Source: Curtobacterium sp. VKM Ac-1393 (GTDB lineage: Bacteria > Actinomycetota > Actinomycetes > Actinomycetales > Microbacteriaceae). Taken from it: a DNA stretch of 64,000 bases. Position 1 is the stretch's first letter, and every line of letters begins with the position of its first letter. The stretch lies in NCBI RefSeq assembly GCF_015350995.1, contig NZ_JADKRW010000001.1, positions 509,702 through 573,701 on the forward strand. Direction: 5' to 3'. This document shows positions 25,029-33,546 of this stretch, piece after piece. A program made the translations under genes and the position numbers. The notes below the pieces were generated by a model. That model worked only from the letters and a program-made list of their open reading frames with translations, had not been told where the DNA came from and searched no databases.

Positions 25029-26230
25029 ACCACGACCCGACCACCGACCGCGCACGCACACGACGTCCACGGCTCCTGGGAGCCCTGGGCCTGACGACCG
25101 GCCTCGCGCTCACCGTGACGGCCTGTTCCACCGCGTCGACACCGCCGGCCGACGACTCCGGCGCGACCACGGCCCCGCACGGCTACGTGGCGGGGGCGAC
25201 CGAGTCCCAGGAGCCGCAGCTGGGCCTCCTGGCCGTCTCCGCGACCGGCGAGACCGCGCTCCACGACCTGCTCACCGGCGAGACGACCGACCTGGACCGG
25301 GTCGACGCTCCCGAGCACTCCGCGACCGACGGCCGGTTCCTCGTGACGAGCGACGACGACCGCACCACGGTCGTCGATGGCGGGTCCTGGACCGTCGACC
25401 ACGGCGACCACACGCACTACTACGCCGCCGAGCCGCGCGTCGTCGGGACCATCGCGGGCGGCGGACCGGTCCAGGTGCACTCGTCGGAGACGATGACCAC
25501 GATCGCCTGGCCGGAGCGCGGCGAGGCCGTCGTCCTCGACCGCGAGGCGCTCGGGCAGGGCGAGCTCGACGAGACCCTCCGGCTCGACGCGACCGTGCTG
25601 CTGCCGTCGGGCGAGCACCTGGTGGCGGCCGAGGGCGACACCGTCCGGGTCTTCGGTGCCGACGGAGAGGCGATCGACCCGACCAGCACCGGACAGGCCT
25701 GCACCGACCCCGCCGGTGGCATCGTCACCCGCGCCGGCGCCGTGGTGGGCTGTGCCGACGGAGCGGTCGTCGTCGACGCCGCCGGCGAGGCCTCGTTCGT
25801 CGCGCTGCCCGACGATGCCGTGCGTCCGACCGCCTTCGCCGCACGGGCCGGTCGCCCCACGGTCGCCGGGCTCGCCGGCGACACGGGCTTCTGGCTGCTC
25901 GACGTCCGGCAGGGCTCCTGGCAGCACGTGCCGACCGAACGGCCCCTGCGCGCGGTGGTCGCCGTCGACGACGCGGATGAGCACGTCGTCGGGGTCGACG
26001 ACAGCGGCCGGGTGGTCGTGGTGACCGCGTCGACGGGCGCCGTCGCGACGACCGACCCACTGGTCGACGGCGACACCGCGCCGCTGCTGCAGCTCGATGC
26101 GCAGCGTGCCTACGTGGCCGCCCCGTCCGAAGCCGTCGTCCACGAGATCGACTTCGCGGACGGCGCCCGAGTGGCCCGCACCGTCGAGCTGCCGTTCGCG
26201 CCCGTCGCGTTGGCCGAGGTGGGGCTGTGA
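25025..26230 (+). CDS. AztD-like beta-propeller lipoprotein (paralogue 1)
   Basis: A 401-residue exported protein: basic N-terminus, signal peptide with lipobox VTAC (Cys34), then repeats of short beta strands (for example DRTTVVDGGSW, DTVRVFGADGE, DSGRVVVVTAS) suggesting a beta-propeller. AztD proteins are periplasmic metallochaperones that pass zinc to AztC. The His-rich motif DHGDHTHYY (His126, 129, 131) is a probable zinc site. It overlaps aztB and aztC by four bases each, placing it inside the operon. A second AztD-like gene follows aztC, with a different His pattern, so the two may not be redundant. Confidence 0.8.
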   Translation: MNHDPTTDRARTRRPRLLGALGLTTGLALTVTACSTASTPPADDSGATTAPHGYVAGATESQEPQLGLLAVSATGETALHDLLTGETTDLDRVDAPEHSATDGRFLVTSDDDRTTVVDGGSWTVDHGDHTHYYAAEPRVVGTIAGGGPVQVHSSETMTTIAWPERGEAVVLDREALGQGELDETLRLDATVLLPSGEHLVAAEGDTVRVFGADGEAIDPTSTGQACTDPAGGIVTRAGAVVGCADGAVVVDAAGEASFVALPDDAVRPTAFAARAGRPTVAGLAGDTGFWLLDVRQGSWQHVPTERPLRAVVAVDDADEHVVGVDDSGRVVVVTASTGAVATTDPLVDGDTAPLLQLDAQRAYVAAPSEAVVHEIDFADGARVARTVELPFAPVALAEVGL

Positions 26231-27135
26231 GGGCGGGCAGGCGCACACTGACCGCGGCGCTCGTCGTCGCAGCCGTCGCCGTCACCACCGCCGGCTGCAC
26301 CACCGTCGGGTCGGACCGACCACTCGTCGCCGTGACGACGAACATCCTCGGCGACGTCGTGACCGAGGTCGTCGGCGACGACGTCGACGTCATGGTCCTG
26401 ATGCCCCCTGGTGGCGACCCGCACTCGTTCGAGGTGTCCGCGCAGCAGGCGGCACGACTCCGGAGCGCGGACCTGGTGGTCGAGAACGGCCTCGGGCTCG
26501 AAGAAGGGGTGGCCCACCACGTCCGTGCCGCGGCCGACGACGGCGTGCCGGTGTTCACCGCCGGCGACGCGGTCGACGCCCTGGAGTGGACCACCGACGA
26601 CGACAGCGGCCCGGACCCGCACTTCTGGACGGATCCCGCGCGCATGGTCGACGTGGTCGAAGCACTCGGCGACGAACTGGACGCGGTCGGCATCGACGCC
26701 CCCGGTGCCGCTGCGTACGCCAACCGACTCGCCACCCTCGACCACGACATGACCGCAGCGTTCGACACGATCCCCGCCGAACGGAAGGCCCTCGTGACGA
26801 ACCACCACGTGTTCGGGTACCTCGCCGACCGCTACGGGTTCCGCGTGGTGGGTGCCGTGATCCCGAGCGGCACGACCCTGGCCTCCCCGAGCGCCGCCGA
26901 CCTGCGCGACCTGGCCGACGCGATCGACGAAGCCGGCGTCCCGACGATCTTCGCCGATGCCTCGCAGCCCGCCCGCCTGGCCGAGGTGCTGGCGGACGAG
27001 GTCGACGTGCGGGTCTCGATCCGCTCGCTGGCGACCGAGTCCCTGACCGAGGACGGCGCCGCGTCGACCTACCTCGGGATGATGCGCTCGAACACCGAGT
27101 CGATCGTCGCCGGCCTGTCGCGTCCGATTTCTTGA
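26227..27135 (+). CDS. aztC: Zinc-binding lipoprotein AztC
   Basis: A 302-residue cluster A-I metal-binding lipoprotein. Lipobox TAGC (Cys24) is followed by VAVTTNILGDVVTEV. Zinc ligands expected for the family are visible: His66 in GGDPHSFE, His132 in DPHFWTDP, His193/194 in TNHHVFGYLADRYG and Asp244 in IFADAS. A short acidic loop (TTDDDSGPD) replaces the long His-rich loop of ZnuA. The GTG at 26227 overlaps the stop of the upstream gene. It hands zinc to AztB. Confidence 0.9.
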   Translation: MRAGRRTLTAALVVAAVAVTTAGCTTVGSDRPLVAVTTNILGDVVTEVVGDDVDVMVLMPPGGDPHSFEVSAQQAARLRSADLVVENGLGLEEGVAHHVRAAADDGVPVFTAGDAVDALEWTTDDDSGPDPHFWTDPARMVDVVEALGDELDAVGIDAPGAAAYANRLATLDHDMTAAFDTIPAERKALVTNHHVFGYLADRYGFRVVGAVIPSGTTLASPSAADLRDLADAIDEAGVPTIFADASQPARLAEVLADEVDVRVSIRSLATESLTEDGAASTYLGMMRSNTESIVAGLSRPIS

Positions 27136-27150
27136 TGAGAATGAGAATCA
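27136..27150. promoter_or_regulatory. Zur-like site upstream of second aztD
   Basis: TGAGAATGAGAATCA, an imperfect dyad, closely follows the Zur box pattern and occupies the 29-base gap between aztC and the second aztD-like gene. It implies a separate zinc-repressed promoter for that gene. Confidence 0.6.
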
Positions 27151-27164
27151 GTACAGTGTTGTCC

Positions 27165-28343
27165 ATGACCAGAACCAAGACCCTCCGCGCCGCGGCACTG
27201 CCGGCCGCGCTGCTCGGCACCGTCGCCCTGGCCCTGACCGGGTGCGCCACGAACGCTGCCGACGCCGAGAGCACCTCGGCCCCGAAGGCCGACAGCACCC
27301 GCATCACGCTGACCTACGACGGCGGCCTGCTCGTGCTCGACCAGGACCTGCAGGTCGTGTCCGACGACGCCGTCGACGGCTTCACCCGCGTCAACCCCGC
27401 CGGCGACGGCCGCCACGTGCTCGTCACGGTGCCCGAGGGCTTCCGCGTGCTCGACACCGCCGCGAATCCGGCCCTGACCGACGCCGTCTTCCCGGCGGAC
27501 ACCGGAGGCCACGCCGTCGTGCACGGCGACCGCACCGCCCTGTTCGCGGACGGCTCGGGCGACGTCACGACGTTCGACAACACCGAGCTCAACGGTGACG
27601 CTCTGCCCGAGACCCGGACGACCGAGTCCGAGGCGGCACACCACGGTGTCGCGATCGAGCTCGAGGACGGCACGCTCCTGACCACCATCGGCACCGAGGA
27701 GCGCCGCACGGGCGTCCGAGCCCTGGATGCCGACGGCCAGGAGCTCACCCGCTCAGAGGCCTGCCCGGACGTGCACGGCGAAGGTGCGGTCAAGGACGAG
27801 GTCGCGGTGTTCGGCTGCACCGACGGCGCGCTCGTCTACGCCGACGGCGCCTTCGAGAAGCTCGACGCACCCACCGAGTACGGCCGCACCGGCAACCTGT
27901 TCACCACGGACACGTCGTCGGTCGCCGTCGGCGACTACAACGACGACCCGGACAGCGAGGGGTACCTGCTCGACCAGATCGCCCTGATCGACGCCTCCAG
28001 CGGGAAGTACACCGTCGCGGACATGCCCGACGGGGTCGGTTTCACGTTCCGCGACCTCGCGCGCGGACCCGGTGACGAGGCCGTCGTCCTCGGTGACGAC
28101 GGCGCCCTGCACACCTTCGACGAGACCACGGGCGAGCAGCTCGACTCGTTCCCGGTGATCGACGCGTGGGAGGGGCCGGCCGAGTGGCAGGACGCCCACC
28201 CCGCCGTGAAGGTCACGGGCGACCTCGCCTACGTCACGGACCCCGCCGAGCGGAAGGTCCACGCGGTCGACCTGACCACCGGGAAGGTCGTCGCCTCCAG
28301 CGACACGCTGCCGGGCGTGCCCAACGAGATCGCGGTCGCGTAG
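27165..28343 (+). CDS. aztD: AztD-like zinc metallochaperone lipoprotein (paralogue 2)
   Basis: A 392-residue lipoprotein (lipobox LTGC, Cys27) with repeated beta-strand blades such as DGGLLVLDQDL, GFRVLDTAA, DGALVYADGAFE and DGALHTFDETTG, consistent with a beta-propeller. The His positions GGHAVVHGDRT, AAHHGVAIEL and PDVHGEG fit the known AztD type better than the DHGDHTHYY motif of paralogue 1. It starts 29 bases after aztC, below its own Zur-like site. Expected role: periplasm-side zinc chaperone for AztC. Confidence 0.83.
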   Translation: MTRTKTLRAAALPAALLGTVALALTGCATNAADAESTSAPKADSTRITLTYDGGLLVLDQDLQVVSDDAVDGFTRVNPAGDGRHVLVTVPEGFRVLDTAANPALTDAVFPADTGGHAVVHGDRTALFADGSGDVTTFDNTELNGDALPETRTTESEAAHHGVAIELEDGTLLTTIGTEERRTGVRALDADGQELTRSEACPDVHGEGAVKDEVAVFGCTDGALVYADGAFEKLDAPTEYGRTGNLFTTDTSSVAVGDYNDDPDSEGYLLDQIALIDASSGKYTVADMPDGVGFTFRDLARGPGDEAVVLGDDGALHTFDETTGEQLDSFPVIDAWEGPAEWQDAHPAVKVTGDLAYVTDPAERKVHAVDLTTGKVVASSDTLPGVPNEIAVA

Positions 28344-28383
28344 CGCCCTGCAGGCGACCACGCGCAGACGCCCTGGGGTCGCG

Positions 28384-28740
28384 TCAGCCCTGCGGCGGTG
28401 CGTAGAACTGGAGGTCGTTGCCCTCGCTGTCCTTGAACGGGACGATCTTCCCCCACGGGTGCTCGCTGATCTCGCCCTGCACGTCCGCACCACGCTCGCG
28501 GACGCTCGCCAGCTCGTCCTCGATCGACCCGTCCGGCTGGAACGTGATGACCGCTCCCCCGCCGCTCGACGGGCTCGCCGACTCCCGACTGTTCAGTCCG
28601 ATCATCAGGCCGTTCGCGTCGATCTCACTCCAGTCGTCGGACTCGTCGGTGACCGTCAGCCCGAGGGTGTCGCGGTAGAACGCGACCGCCCGGTGCATGT
28701 CGGTGACCGGGACCCATACCGCTGCGACTCCGCTTGCCAT
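28384..28740 (-). CDS. VOC family (glyoxalase/bleomycin-resistance-like) protein
   Basis: A 118-residue single-domain VOC protein. The repeat pattern is visible: VWVPVTDMHRAVAFYRDTLGLTVTDES at the N-terminus and GNDLQFYAPP at the C-terminus. Such proteins dimerise and bind a metal; many act on glutathione- or mycothiol-like adducts or bind antibiotics. The ATG at 28740 begins the domain. It stands alone, divergent from the DUF4383 gene. Specific function unknown. Confidence 0.85.
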   Translation of the reverse strand: MASGVAAVWVPVTDMHRAVAFYRDTLGLTVTDESDDWSEIDANGLMIGLNSRESASPSSGGGAVITFQPDGSIEDELASVRERGADVQGEISEHPWGKIVPFKDSEGNDLQFYAPPQG

Positions 28741-28917
28741 GGTGCTGCCTTCCGTCGGGTGTTGCCGTACGGCGGAGCGTAGGCAGCACGGCATGCGCAC
28801 CGACTCAGCGGGCACACCCCGTTCGGAAAACGGATGGCACCTGCAATCCGACTGCGGATCGGCACCGAATACCCTGTGCGCAACATCCGTGGCGCGCTCG
28901 ACAAGAGAGGTCTCACC

Positions 28918-29376
28918 ATGACCAGCAACGCAGCAACCGCTCGCAACCGCACCGGCTCGACGTGGACCCAGAAGGGCGCACTCCTCTTCGGTGTCGTCTT
29001 CCTGATCGTCGGCATCGCCGGCTTCATCCCCGGACTCACGATGGACATGGGCTCGATGTCCGTGGCCGGCCACGGATCCATGGCCCTGCTCCTGGGCCTG
29101 TTCCAGGTGTCGATCCTGCACAACGTCGTCCACCTGCTCTTCGGCATCGTCGGCCTCATCGCGGCTCGCACGGCATCCGGCGCCCGCCTCTACCTGGTCG
29201 TCGGCGGCATCGTCTACGCGGTCCTGTTCGTCTACGGCCTGTTCACGGCCGGCATGGCGGACCCCGCGAACTTCGTCCCGCTGAACAGCGCGGACAACGT
29301 CCTGCACGCGTTCCTCGCCGTCGCGATGATCGTCCTCGGCTTCGTGCTGCCGCGCGTCGGCGCGCGCACGCGCTGA
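28918..29376 (+). CDS. DUF4383 domain membrane protein
   Basis: A 152-residue integral membrane protein with four hydrophobic segments. FQVSILHNVVHLLFGIVGLIAAR and NVLHAFLAVAMIVLGFVLP are the typical DUF4383 His-containing helices. AGAGAGG precedes the ATG at 28918. The frame extends 84 bases upstream but without a ribosome site. DUF4383 proteins are common in actinobacteria and of unknown function. A long perfect hairpin terminates it. Confidence 0.85.
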   Translation: MTSNAATARNRTGSTWTQKGALLFGVVFLIVGIAGFIPGLTMDMGSMSVAGHGSMALLLGLFQVSILHNVVHLLFGIVGLIAARTASGARLYLVVGGIVYAVLFVYGLFTAGMADPANFVPLNSADNVLHAFLAVAMIVLGFVLPRVGARTR

Positions 29377-29397
29377 TCGCTCCGGACGCGACCAGAC

Positions 29398-29445
29398 GAC
29401 GGACGGGAGGCCCGTGGCGACACCGCCACGGGCCTCCCGTCCGTC
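29398..29445 (+). terminator. Terminator of DUF4383 gene
   Basis: A 22-base-pair perfect stem (29398-29419 with 29424-29445) around an ACAC loop, containing GACGGGAGGCCCGTGGCG. It lies 21 bases after the stop. There is no T-run, as is common for high-GC actinobacterial hairpins. Confidence 0.8.
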
Positions 29446-29557
29446 ATCGGATCCGCAACCAACCCGCCGGGCGCTGGAAACGTATGCCTATTGAAGCGAC
29501 GGCGTACTGTCCGTCCCATGCCCGCACTCACCGACACCGATGGCGAGGGGGCATCGA

Positions 29558-29887
29558 TCAGGACACGACAGTCTCGACACGGAAGACGAGGTCGGTGAAC
29601 GCGGCCTCTCCGAGTCCGTCACTGCACCGGAAGGACAAGCCACCTTCGTCGCGCTCGACGAGCATGCCGAAATTGCCGGTCCACGCGTCTCCAGCTCCAT
29701 TGGGGTACTTCGGACTGCCCTTGGCTTCCAGTCCGATGCCCTGGGTGCGCTCCCCGTTCGCGCTCTGAAAGTGGATTCTGAGGAGCGGCACGGGAGGAAG
29801 GTCGTGGATTGCCCAAACGGTGTGCCCGCCGAACTCCACGAACGGCGCTGCGGCTTCTTGGAATCGCTCCTGCATGAGCATCGACAT
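29558..29887 (-). CDS. Hypothetical protein
   Basis: A 109-residue protein with no signal peptide or membrane segment. Features that can be seen are MQERFQEAAAPFVEFGGHTVWAIHD near the start, and charged segments RTQGIGLEAKGSPKYPNG and LFRVETVVS-like VFRVETVVS at the end. The ATG at 29887 is chosen because GAAGGGA lies upstream and the longer open frame above it is compositionally unlike protein. I do not recognise a family. It is followed upstream by a DUF4265-like gene on the same strand, 74 bases away, and the two could form a unit, possibly an immunity-like pair. Confidence 0.55.
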   Translation of the reverse strand: MSMLMQERFQEAAAPFVEFGGHTVWAIHDLPPVPLLRIHFQSANGERTQGIGLEAKGSPKYPNGAGDAWTGNFGMLVERDEGGLSFRCSDGLGEAAFTDLVFRVETVVS

Positions 29888-29961
29888 GTCGGCGTCCCTT
29901 CGATGATCGGTCCGTCGCCGGGTGCAAGGAGCACACGAACACCAGATGCTGTCACACGATT

Positions 29962-30423
29962 TCAGCGCTCTGCGGTGTCGTACTCGAGGAGTCCGTCGTC
30001 TTCGAGCTGCTGCAAGCGGTCCGCGAACTGGTCGGCAGCCGCGTCCCCTCGAATTGCCACTCCGGTGATCGAGCCCCACGTCTCGACGGCACCGCCGAAT
30101 TCGTGGATGACGTCGTGCGCGATGCGAAGAGCGCCTTCATCGCGAGGACTGATCCTGAAGACCCAAGACTGTCCCCGGTCGATACGACCCCCGTACTCGA
30201 GCCGTCCGGTCGAAGGGTTCTCGACCGTCGTGATGATGTCACCGAGGTGCACGTTCCTCGCGAACAAGGGGACGCAGCTGACAACGTTGCGGCCGTCGTC
30301 GAGGACGATGATCGTCAGGTCCTCGTAGCGGATCGGGTCCCACGACGGATCGAGCTGCACCCGCACAGCCAACTCGACCCCGAGCACCGGGTTCTCGTGC
30401 GTGACGACGGTGTAGTCGGGCAT
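29962..30423 (-). CDS. DUF4265-like hypothetical protein
   Basis: A 153-residue soluble protein. The arrangement YEDLTIIVLDDGRNVVSCVPLFARNVHLGDIITT followed by a Gly-rich strand and an alpha/beta C-terminal half (SWVFRISPRDE, IHEFGGAVETWGS) resembles DUF4265 proteins, which are often found near contact-dependent or polymorphic toxin immunity genes. That role is not shown here. AAAGGA lies about ten bases before the ATG at 30423. It is divergent from msrA across a region with strong dyad symmetry. Confidence 0.6.
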   Translation of the reverse strand: MPDYTVVTHENPVLGVELAVRVQLDPSWDPIRYEDLTIIVLDDGRNVVSCVPLFARNVHLGDIITTVENPSTGRLEYGGRIDRGQSWVFRISPRDEGALRIAHDVIHEFGGAVETWGSITGVAIRGDAAADQFADRLQQLEDDGLLEYDTAER

Positions 30424-30514
30424 CACCACGGTTCCTTTCGCATGAGCGGCGGGATCCGCTCCCAGGCACTCCGACTCGTCGTGCCGGGGCAAGCGAAGTC
30501 TCGCAGGTGCGAGA

Positions 30515-30592
30515 CCTCGACCACGGTCGCTCCGTGCTCGGTGCTCGGTGTCGCGTGCACGCAACACCGAGCACGGAGTCGTACTGTCGAGG
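30515..30592. repeat. Long dyad-symmetric element between DUF4265 gene and msrA
   Basis: Arms CTCCGTGCTCGGTG (30530-30543) and CACCGAGCACGGAG (30565-30578) are exact inverted repeats; outside them CCTCGAC (30515) pairs with GTCGAGG (30586). A smaller inverted repeat GTCTCGCA/TGCGAGAC flanks it at 30498-30515. The element could be a regulatory cruciform, a bidirectional terminator-like stem, or a decayed palindromic repeat. Confidence 0.55.
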
Positions 30593-30717
30593 CCGACTGA
30601 CCGGATACCCGGTGGGTCTGCAGCCGAGCGGGCCCGACGACGGGAACAGATCATCCCTGTTGCCGGTTGCACCGCACGGTGCCGCAGCCAGCGGCACGAC
30701 GACCTCAGGAGGCCACC

Positions 30718-31239
30718 ATGACCACCACCGAAACCGCCATCCTCGCCGGCGGCTGCTTCTGGGGAGCGCAGCAGCTCCTCCGCCGCCGTCCCGGCATCAT
30801 CAGCACGCGCGTCGGCTACTCGGGTGGCGACACCCCGAACGCGACATACCGCAACCACGGTGACCACGCCGAGTCGGTCGAGATCGTCTTCGACCCGTCC
30901 GTGATCTCGTACCGCGACCTGCTCGAGTTCTTCTTCCAGATCCACGACCCGTCGACGAAGGACCGTCAGGGCAACGACGTCGGCCGTGCGTACCGTTCGG
31001 CGATCTTCTACACCTCGCCCGAGCAGGAGCAGGTCGCGCGCGACACCATCGCGGACGTCGACGCGTCGGGCATCTGGCCCGGCAAGGTCGTCACCGAGGT
31101 CGAGCCCGCTGGCGACTTCTGGCAGGCCGAAGAGGAGCACCAGGACTACCTCGAGAAGTACCCCGCCGGGTACACCTGCCACTTCGTACGCCCGGGTTGG
31201 AAGCTCCCGCACCGCGACGAGGCGACCGCGGCGGTCTAG
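30718..31239 (+). CDS. msrA: Peptide-methionine (S)-S-oxide reductase MsrA
   Basis: A 173-residue MsrA that repairs oxidised methionine. The catalytic motif GCFWG with Cys13 is at the N-terminus, followed by [34 protein letters not shown] family sequence (GYSGG, HAE). A second Cys near the C-terminus (GYTCHF) probably resolves the disulfide. AGGAGG sits six bases before the ATG at 30718. The gene is monocistronic, between the dyad element and a hairpin terminator. Confidence 0.95.
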   Translation: MTTTETAILAGGCFWGAQQLLRRRPGIISTRVGYSGGDTPNATYRNHGDHAESVEIVFDPSVISYRDLLEFFFQIHDPSTKDRQGNDVGRAYRSAIFYTSPEQEQVARDTIADVDASGIWPGKVVTEVEPAGDFWQAEEEHQDYLEKYPAGYTCHFVRPGWKLPHRDEATAAV

Positions 31240-31254
31240 AAGCGACCAACCATG

Positions 31255-31296
31255 GGACGGGAGGCGCGGTGCCCGCGGGCCCCGCGCCTCCCGTCC
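31255..31296 (+). terminator. Terminator of msrA
   Basis: A 15-base-pair stem, GGACGGGAGGCGCGG with its complement, around a GC-rich loop, 16 bases after the msrA stop. It may also serve the convergent aldo/keto reductase gene ending at 31384. Confidence 0.75.
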
Positions 31297-31383
31297 GTGG
31301 TTTCGGACTCAGCGACAGTCCACGCGGTCCAGAGCCGGTGAGGTGTCGCTCAGCGCGAAACGGCGCACCGCCTCCGGCGCACG

Positions 31384-32385
31384 TCAGCCGCGCGGCACCA
31401 GCGCGTCGATCGCCGCGAGCTCCTCGTCGGTGAGCGGGGCACTCGCGAGCGAGTCGAGCGTGCCGTCCAGCTGACGGACGCTCGAGGCCCCGACCAGCGC
31501 CGACGTGACAGCCGGCTGCCGGAGCACCCACGTGATCGCGAGCTGCGCGAGCGTCTGCCCGCGCGCCACGGCGATGTCGTTGAGCGCCCGCGCCGTGGTC
31601 AGGTACTCGTCGTCGATGCGGTCCGCACCGAACCAGCGGCCCTCGGCAGCACGGGAGCCGACCGGCACCGAACCGTCCAGGTAGCGGTCGGTGAGCAGCC
31701 CGCCGGCCAGCGGCGAGAACACGATCGCACCGGTGCCGAGTCGCGTCAGCTCGTCGAAGAGCCCGTCCTCGGGCACCCGGTCGAACATGTTGTAGCGCGG
31801 CTGGTGGATGAGCAGGTGCATGTTCTCGGCGGCGAGCGCATCGGCTGCCGCGGCGGTCTGCGCCGGGTCGTAGTTCGAGATGCCGGCGTAGAGCGCCTTC
31901 CCCGAGCGGACCGCGGTCACCAGGGCGCTGACCGTCTCCTCGATGGGGGTCTCGGGGTCGGGACGGTGCGAGTAGAAGACGTCGACGTAGTCGAGCCCGA
32001 GACGCCGGAGCGACTGGTCGAGCGACGCGAGCATGTACTTCCGGGAGCCGTGGTCACCGTACGGGCCGGGCCACATGTCGTAGCCGGCCTTGGTCGACAC
32101 CACGATCTCGTCGCGGAAGGGGCGCAGGTCCGACTCGAGGATGCGGCCGAACTGCTCCTCGGCCGATCCGGGCGGCGGGCCGTAGTTGTTCGCCAGGTCG
32201 AAGTGGGTGATCCCGCGGTCGAAAGCGTGCAGGACGATGTCGCGCTGCGTGGCGAGTGCGCGGTCGGCGCCGAAGTTGTTCCACAGGCCGAGGGAGATCC
32301 GCGGCAGCTTGAGGCCGCTCCTCCCCACGCGCTGGTACGGGAGCTGCTCGTAGCGGTCGGCTGCGGGGCGGTGGACGTCAGGCAT
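31384..32385 (-). CDS. Aldo/keto reductase (YghZ/Gpr-like)
   Basis: A 333-residue NADPH-dependent aldo/keto reductase. Catalytic residues can be placed: Asp and Tyr in THFDLANNYGPPPGSAEEQFG, Lys in VVSTKAGYDMWPGPYGDHGSRKY and His in DVFYSHRPDPETP. WPGPYGD and the length match the YghZ (L-glyceraldehyde-3-phosphate reductase) and Kv-beta-like subgroup. It probably detoxifies small aldehydes such as methylglyoxal. The start ATG is at 32385. It diverges from the polyphosphate kinase gene. Confidence 0.9.
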   Translation of the reverse strand: MPDVHRPAADRYEQLPYQRVGRSGLKLPRISLGLWNNFGADRALATQRDIVLHAFDRGITHFDLANNYGPPPGSAEEQFGRILESDLRPFRDEIVVSTKAGYDMWPGPYGDHGSRKYMLASLDQSLRRLGLDYVDVFYSHRPDPETPIEETVSALVTAVRSGKALYAGISNYDPAQTAAAADALAAENMHLLIHQPRYNMFDRVPEDGLFDELTRLGTGAIVFSPLAGGLLTDRYLDGSVPVGSRAAEGRWFGADRIDDEYLTTARALNDIAVARGQTLAQLAITWVLRQPAVTSALVGASSVRQLDGTLDSLASAPLTDEELAAIDALVPRG

Positions 32386-32560
32386 CGTTGCTCGATCCGG
32401 GTCGGGGACAGGCCGTCGAGAACGCTACCGCGTCCGGTGACGCAGCCGCTTGGACACCTGTGGGACACGTCCGGTTGGGCAGTTGTCGGGTCGCACAGGA
32501 CAGGATGGGGGACGAACCGATCGACGGAACCGTCGACCGGTGGGCAGTGGAGGAGACACC

Positions 32561-33469
32561 GTGGACACAGCGCCGTACTCGCAACCGCTCCGGGAGTACA
32601 TCGAGCAGCTCCGGACCGAGGGCTACAGCGTCGCGGACGGACACACTGCCGACCCGGACCTCATCGACCCGCACGGCAACCCCGTCCTGACGTGGCGCGA
32701 CGACTACCCGTACGACGAGCGGCTGCCGCGGGACGAGTACGAGTACGCGAAGTACCAGCTGCAGATCGAGCTCCTGAAGTGCCAGTACTGGCTCGAGGAC
32801 ACCGGCCAGAAGGTCGTCGTGCTGTTCGAGGGCCGTGACGCAGCCGGCAAGGGCGGCACCATCAAGCGGTTCACCGAGCACCTGAACCCCCGGACCTCGC
32901 GCGTCGTGGCGCTGAGCAAGCCGAGCGAGCGGGAGCGCGGCGAGTGGTACTTCCAGCGCTACGTGCAGCACCTGCCGTCGGCCGGCGAGATGGTCCTGTT
33001 CGACCGTTCCTGGTACAACCGTGCCGGCGTCGAGCGGGTGATGGGCTTCTGCGACGACCACCAGTACGAGTCCTTCATGACCCAGGTGCCGCTGTTCGAG
33101 CGGATGCTCGTCGACTCCGGCATCCACCTGACGAAGTTCTGGTTCTCGGTCACCCGACGCGAGCAGCGCACCCGGTTCGCGATGCGACAGCTCGACCCGG
33201 TGCGCCGGTGGAAGCTGTCCGACATCGACCTGCTGTCCCTCGACCGGTGGGAGGACTACACCGAGGCGAAGATGCAGATGTTCACCCGGACCGACAAGCG
33301 GTACGCGCCGTGGACGATCGTGCGCTCGAACGACAAGAAGCGCGCCCGCCTGAACGCGATGCGCTACTTCCTGACGCAGTTCGACTACCCGGACAAGGCG
33401 GTCGACGTGATCGGCAAGCCCGACCCGCTCATCGTGCGGCGCGGCAAGCGGGACGTCGACATCGAGTGA
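32561..33469 (+). CDS. ppk2: Polyphosphate kinase 2
   Basis: A 302-residue PPK2-family kinase that transfers phosphate between polyphosphate and nucleotides. Walker A GRDAAGKGG is at residues 91-99, Walker B and the following motif LFDRSWYNRAGVE at about 146-158, and the lid region WKLSDIDLLSLDRWEDYTEAKMQM follows. A single kinase domain of this length suggests a class I enzyme (NDP phosphorylation). GGAGGAG precedes the GTG at 32561. The frame runs upstream to 32450 but without a ribosome site. Confidence 0.92.
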   Translation: MDTAPYSQPLREYIEQLRTEGYSVADGHTADPDLIDPHGNPVLTWRDDYPYDERLPRDEYEYAKYQLQIELLKCQYWLEDTGQKVVVLFEGRDAAGKGGTIKRFTEHLNPRTSRVVALSKPSERERGEWYFQRYVQHLPSAGEMVLFDRSWYNRAGVERVMGFCDDHQYESFMTQVPLFERMLVDSGIHLTKFWFSVTRREQRTRFAMRQLDPVRRWKLSDIDLLSLDRWEDYTEAKMQMFTRTDKRYAPWTIVRSNDKKRARLNAMRYFLTQFDYPDKAVDVIGKPDPLIVRRGKRDVDIE

Positions 33470-33546
33470 GCGAGCCGTCAGGAGTCGGCACACGGGCGTA
33501 GGGGTTCCGTCAGGGCACCTTCCCTGCGACCCGCCCGCGCGGGACC

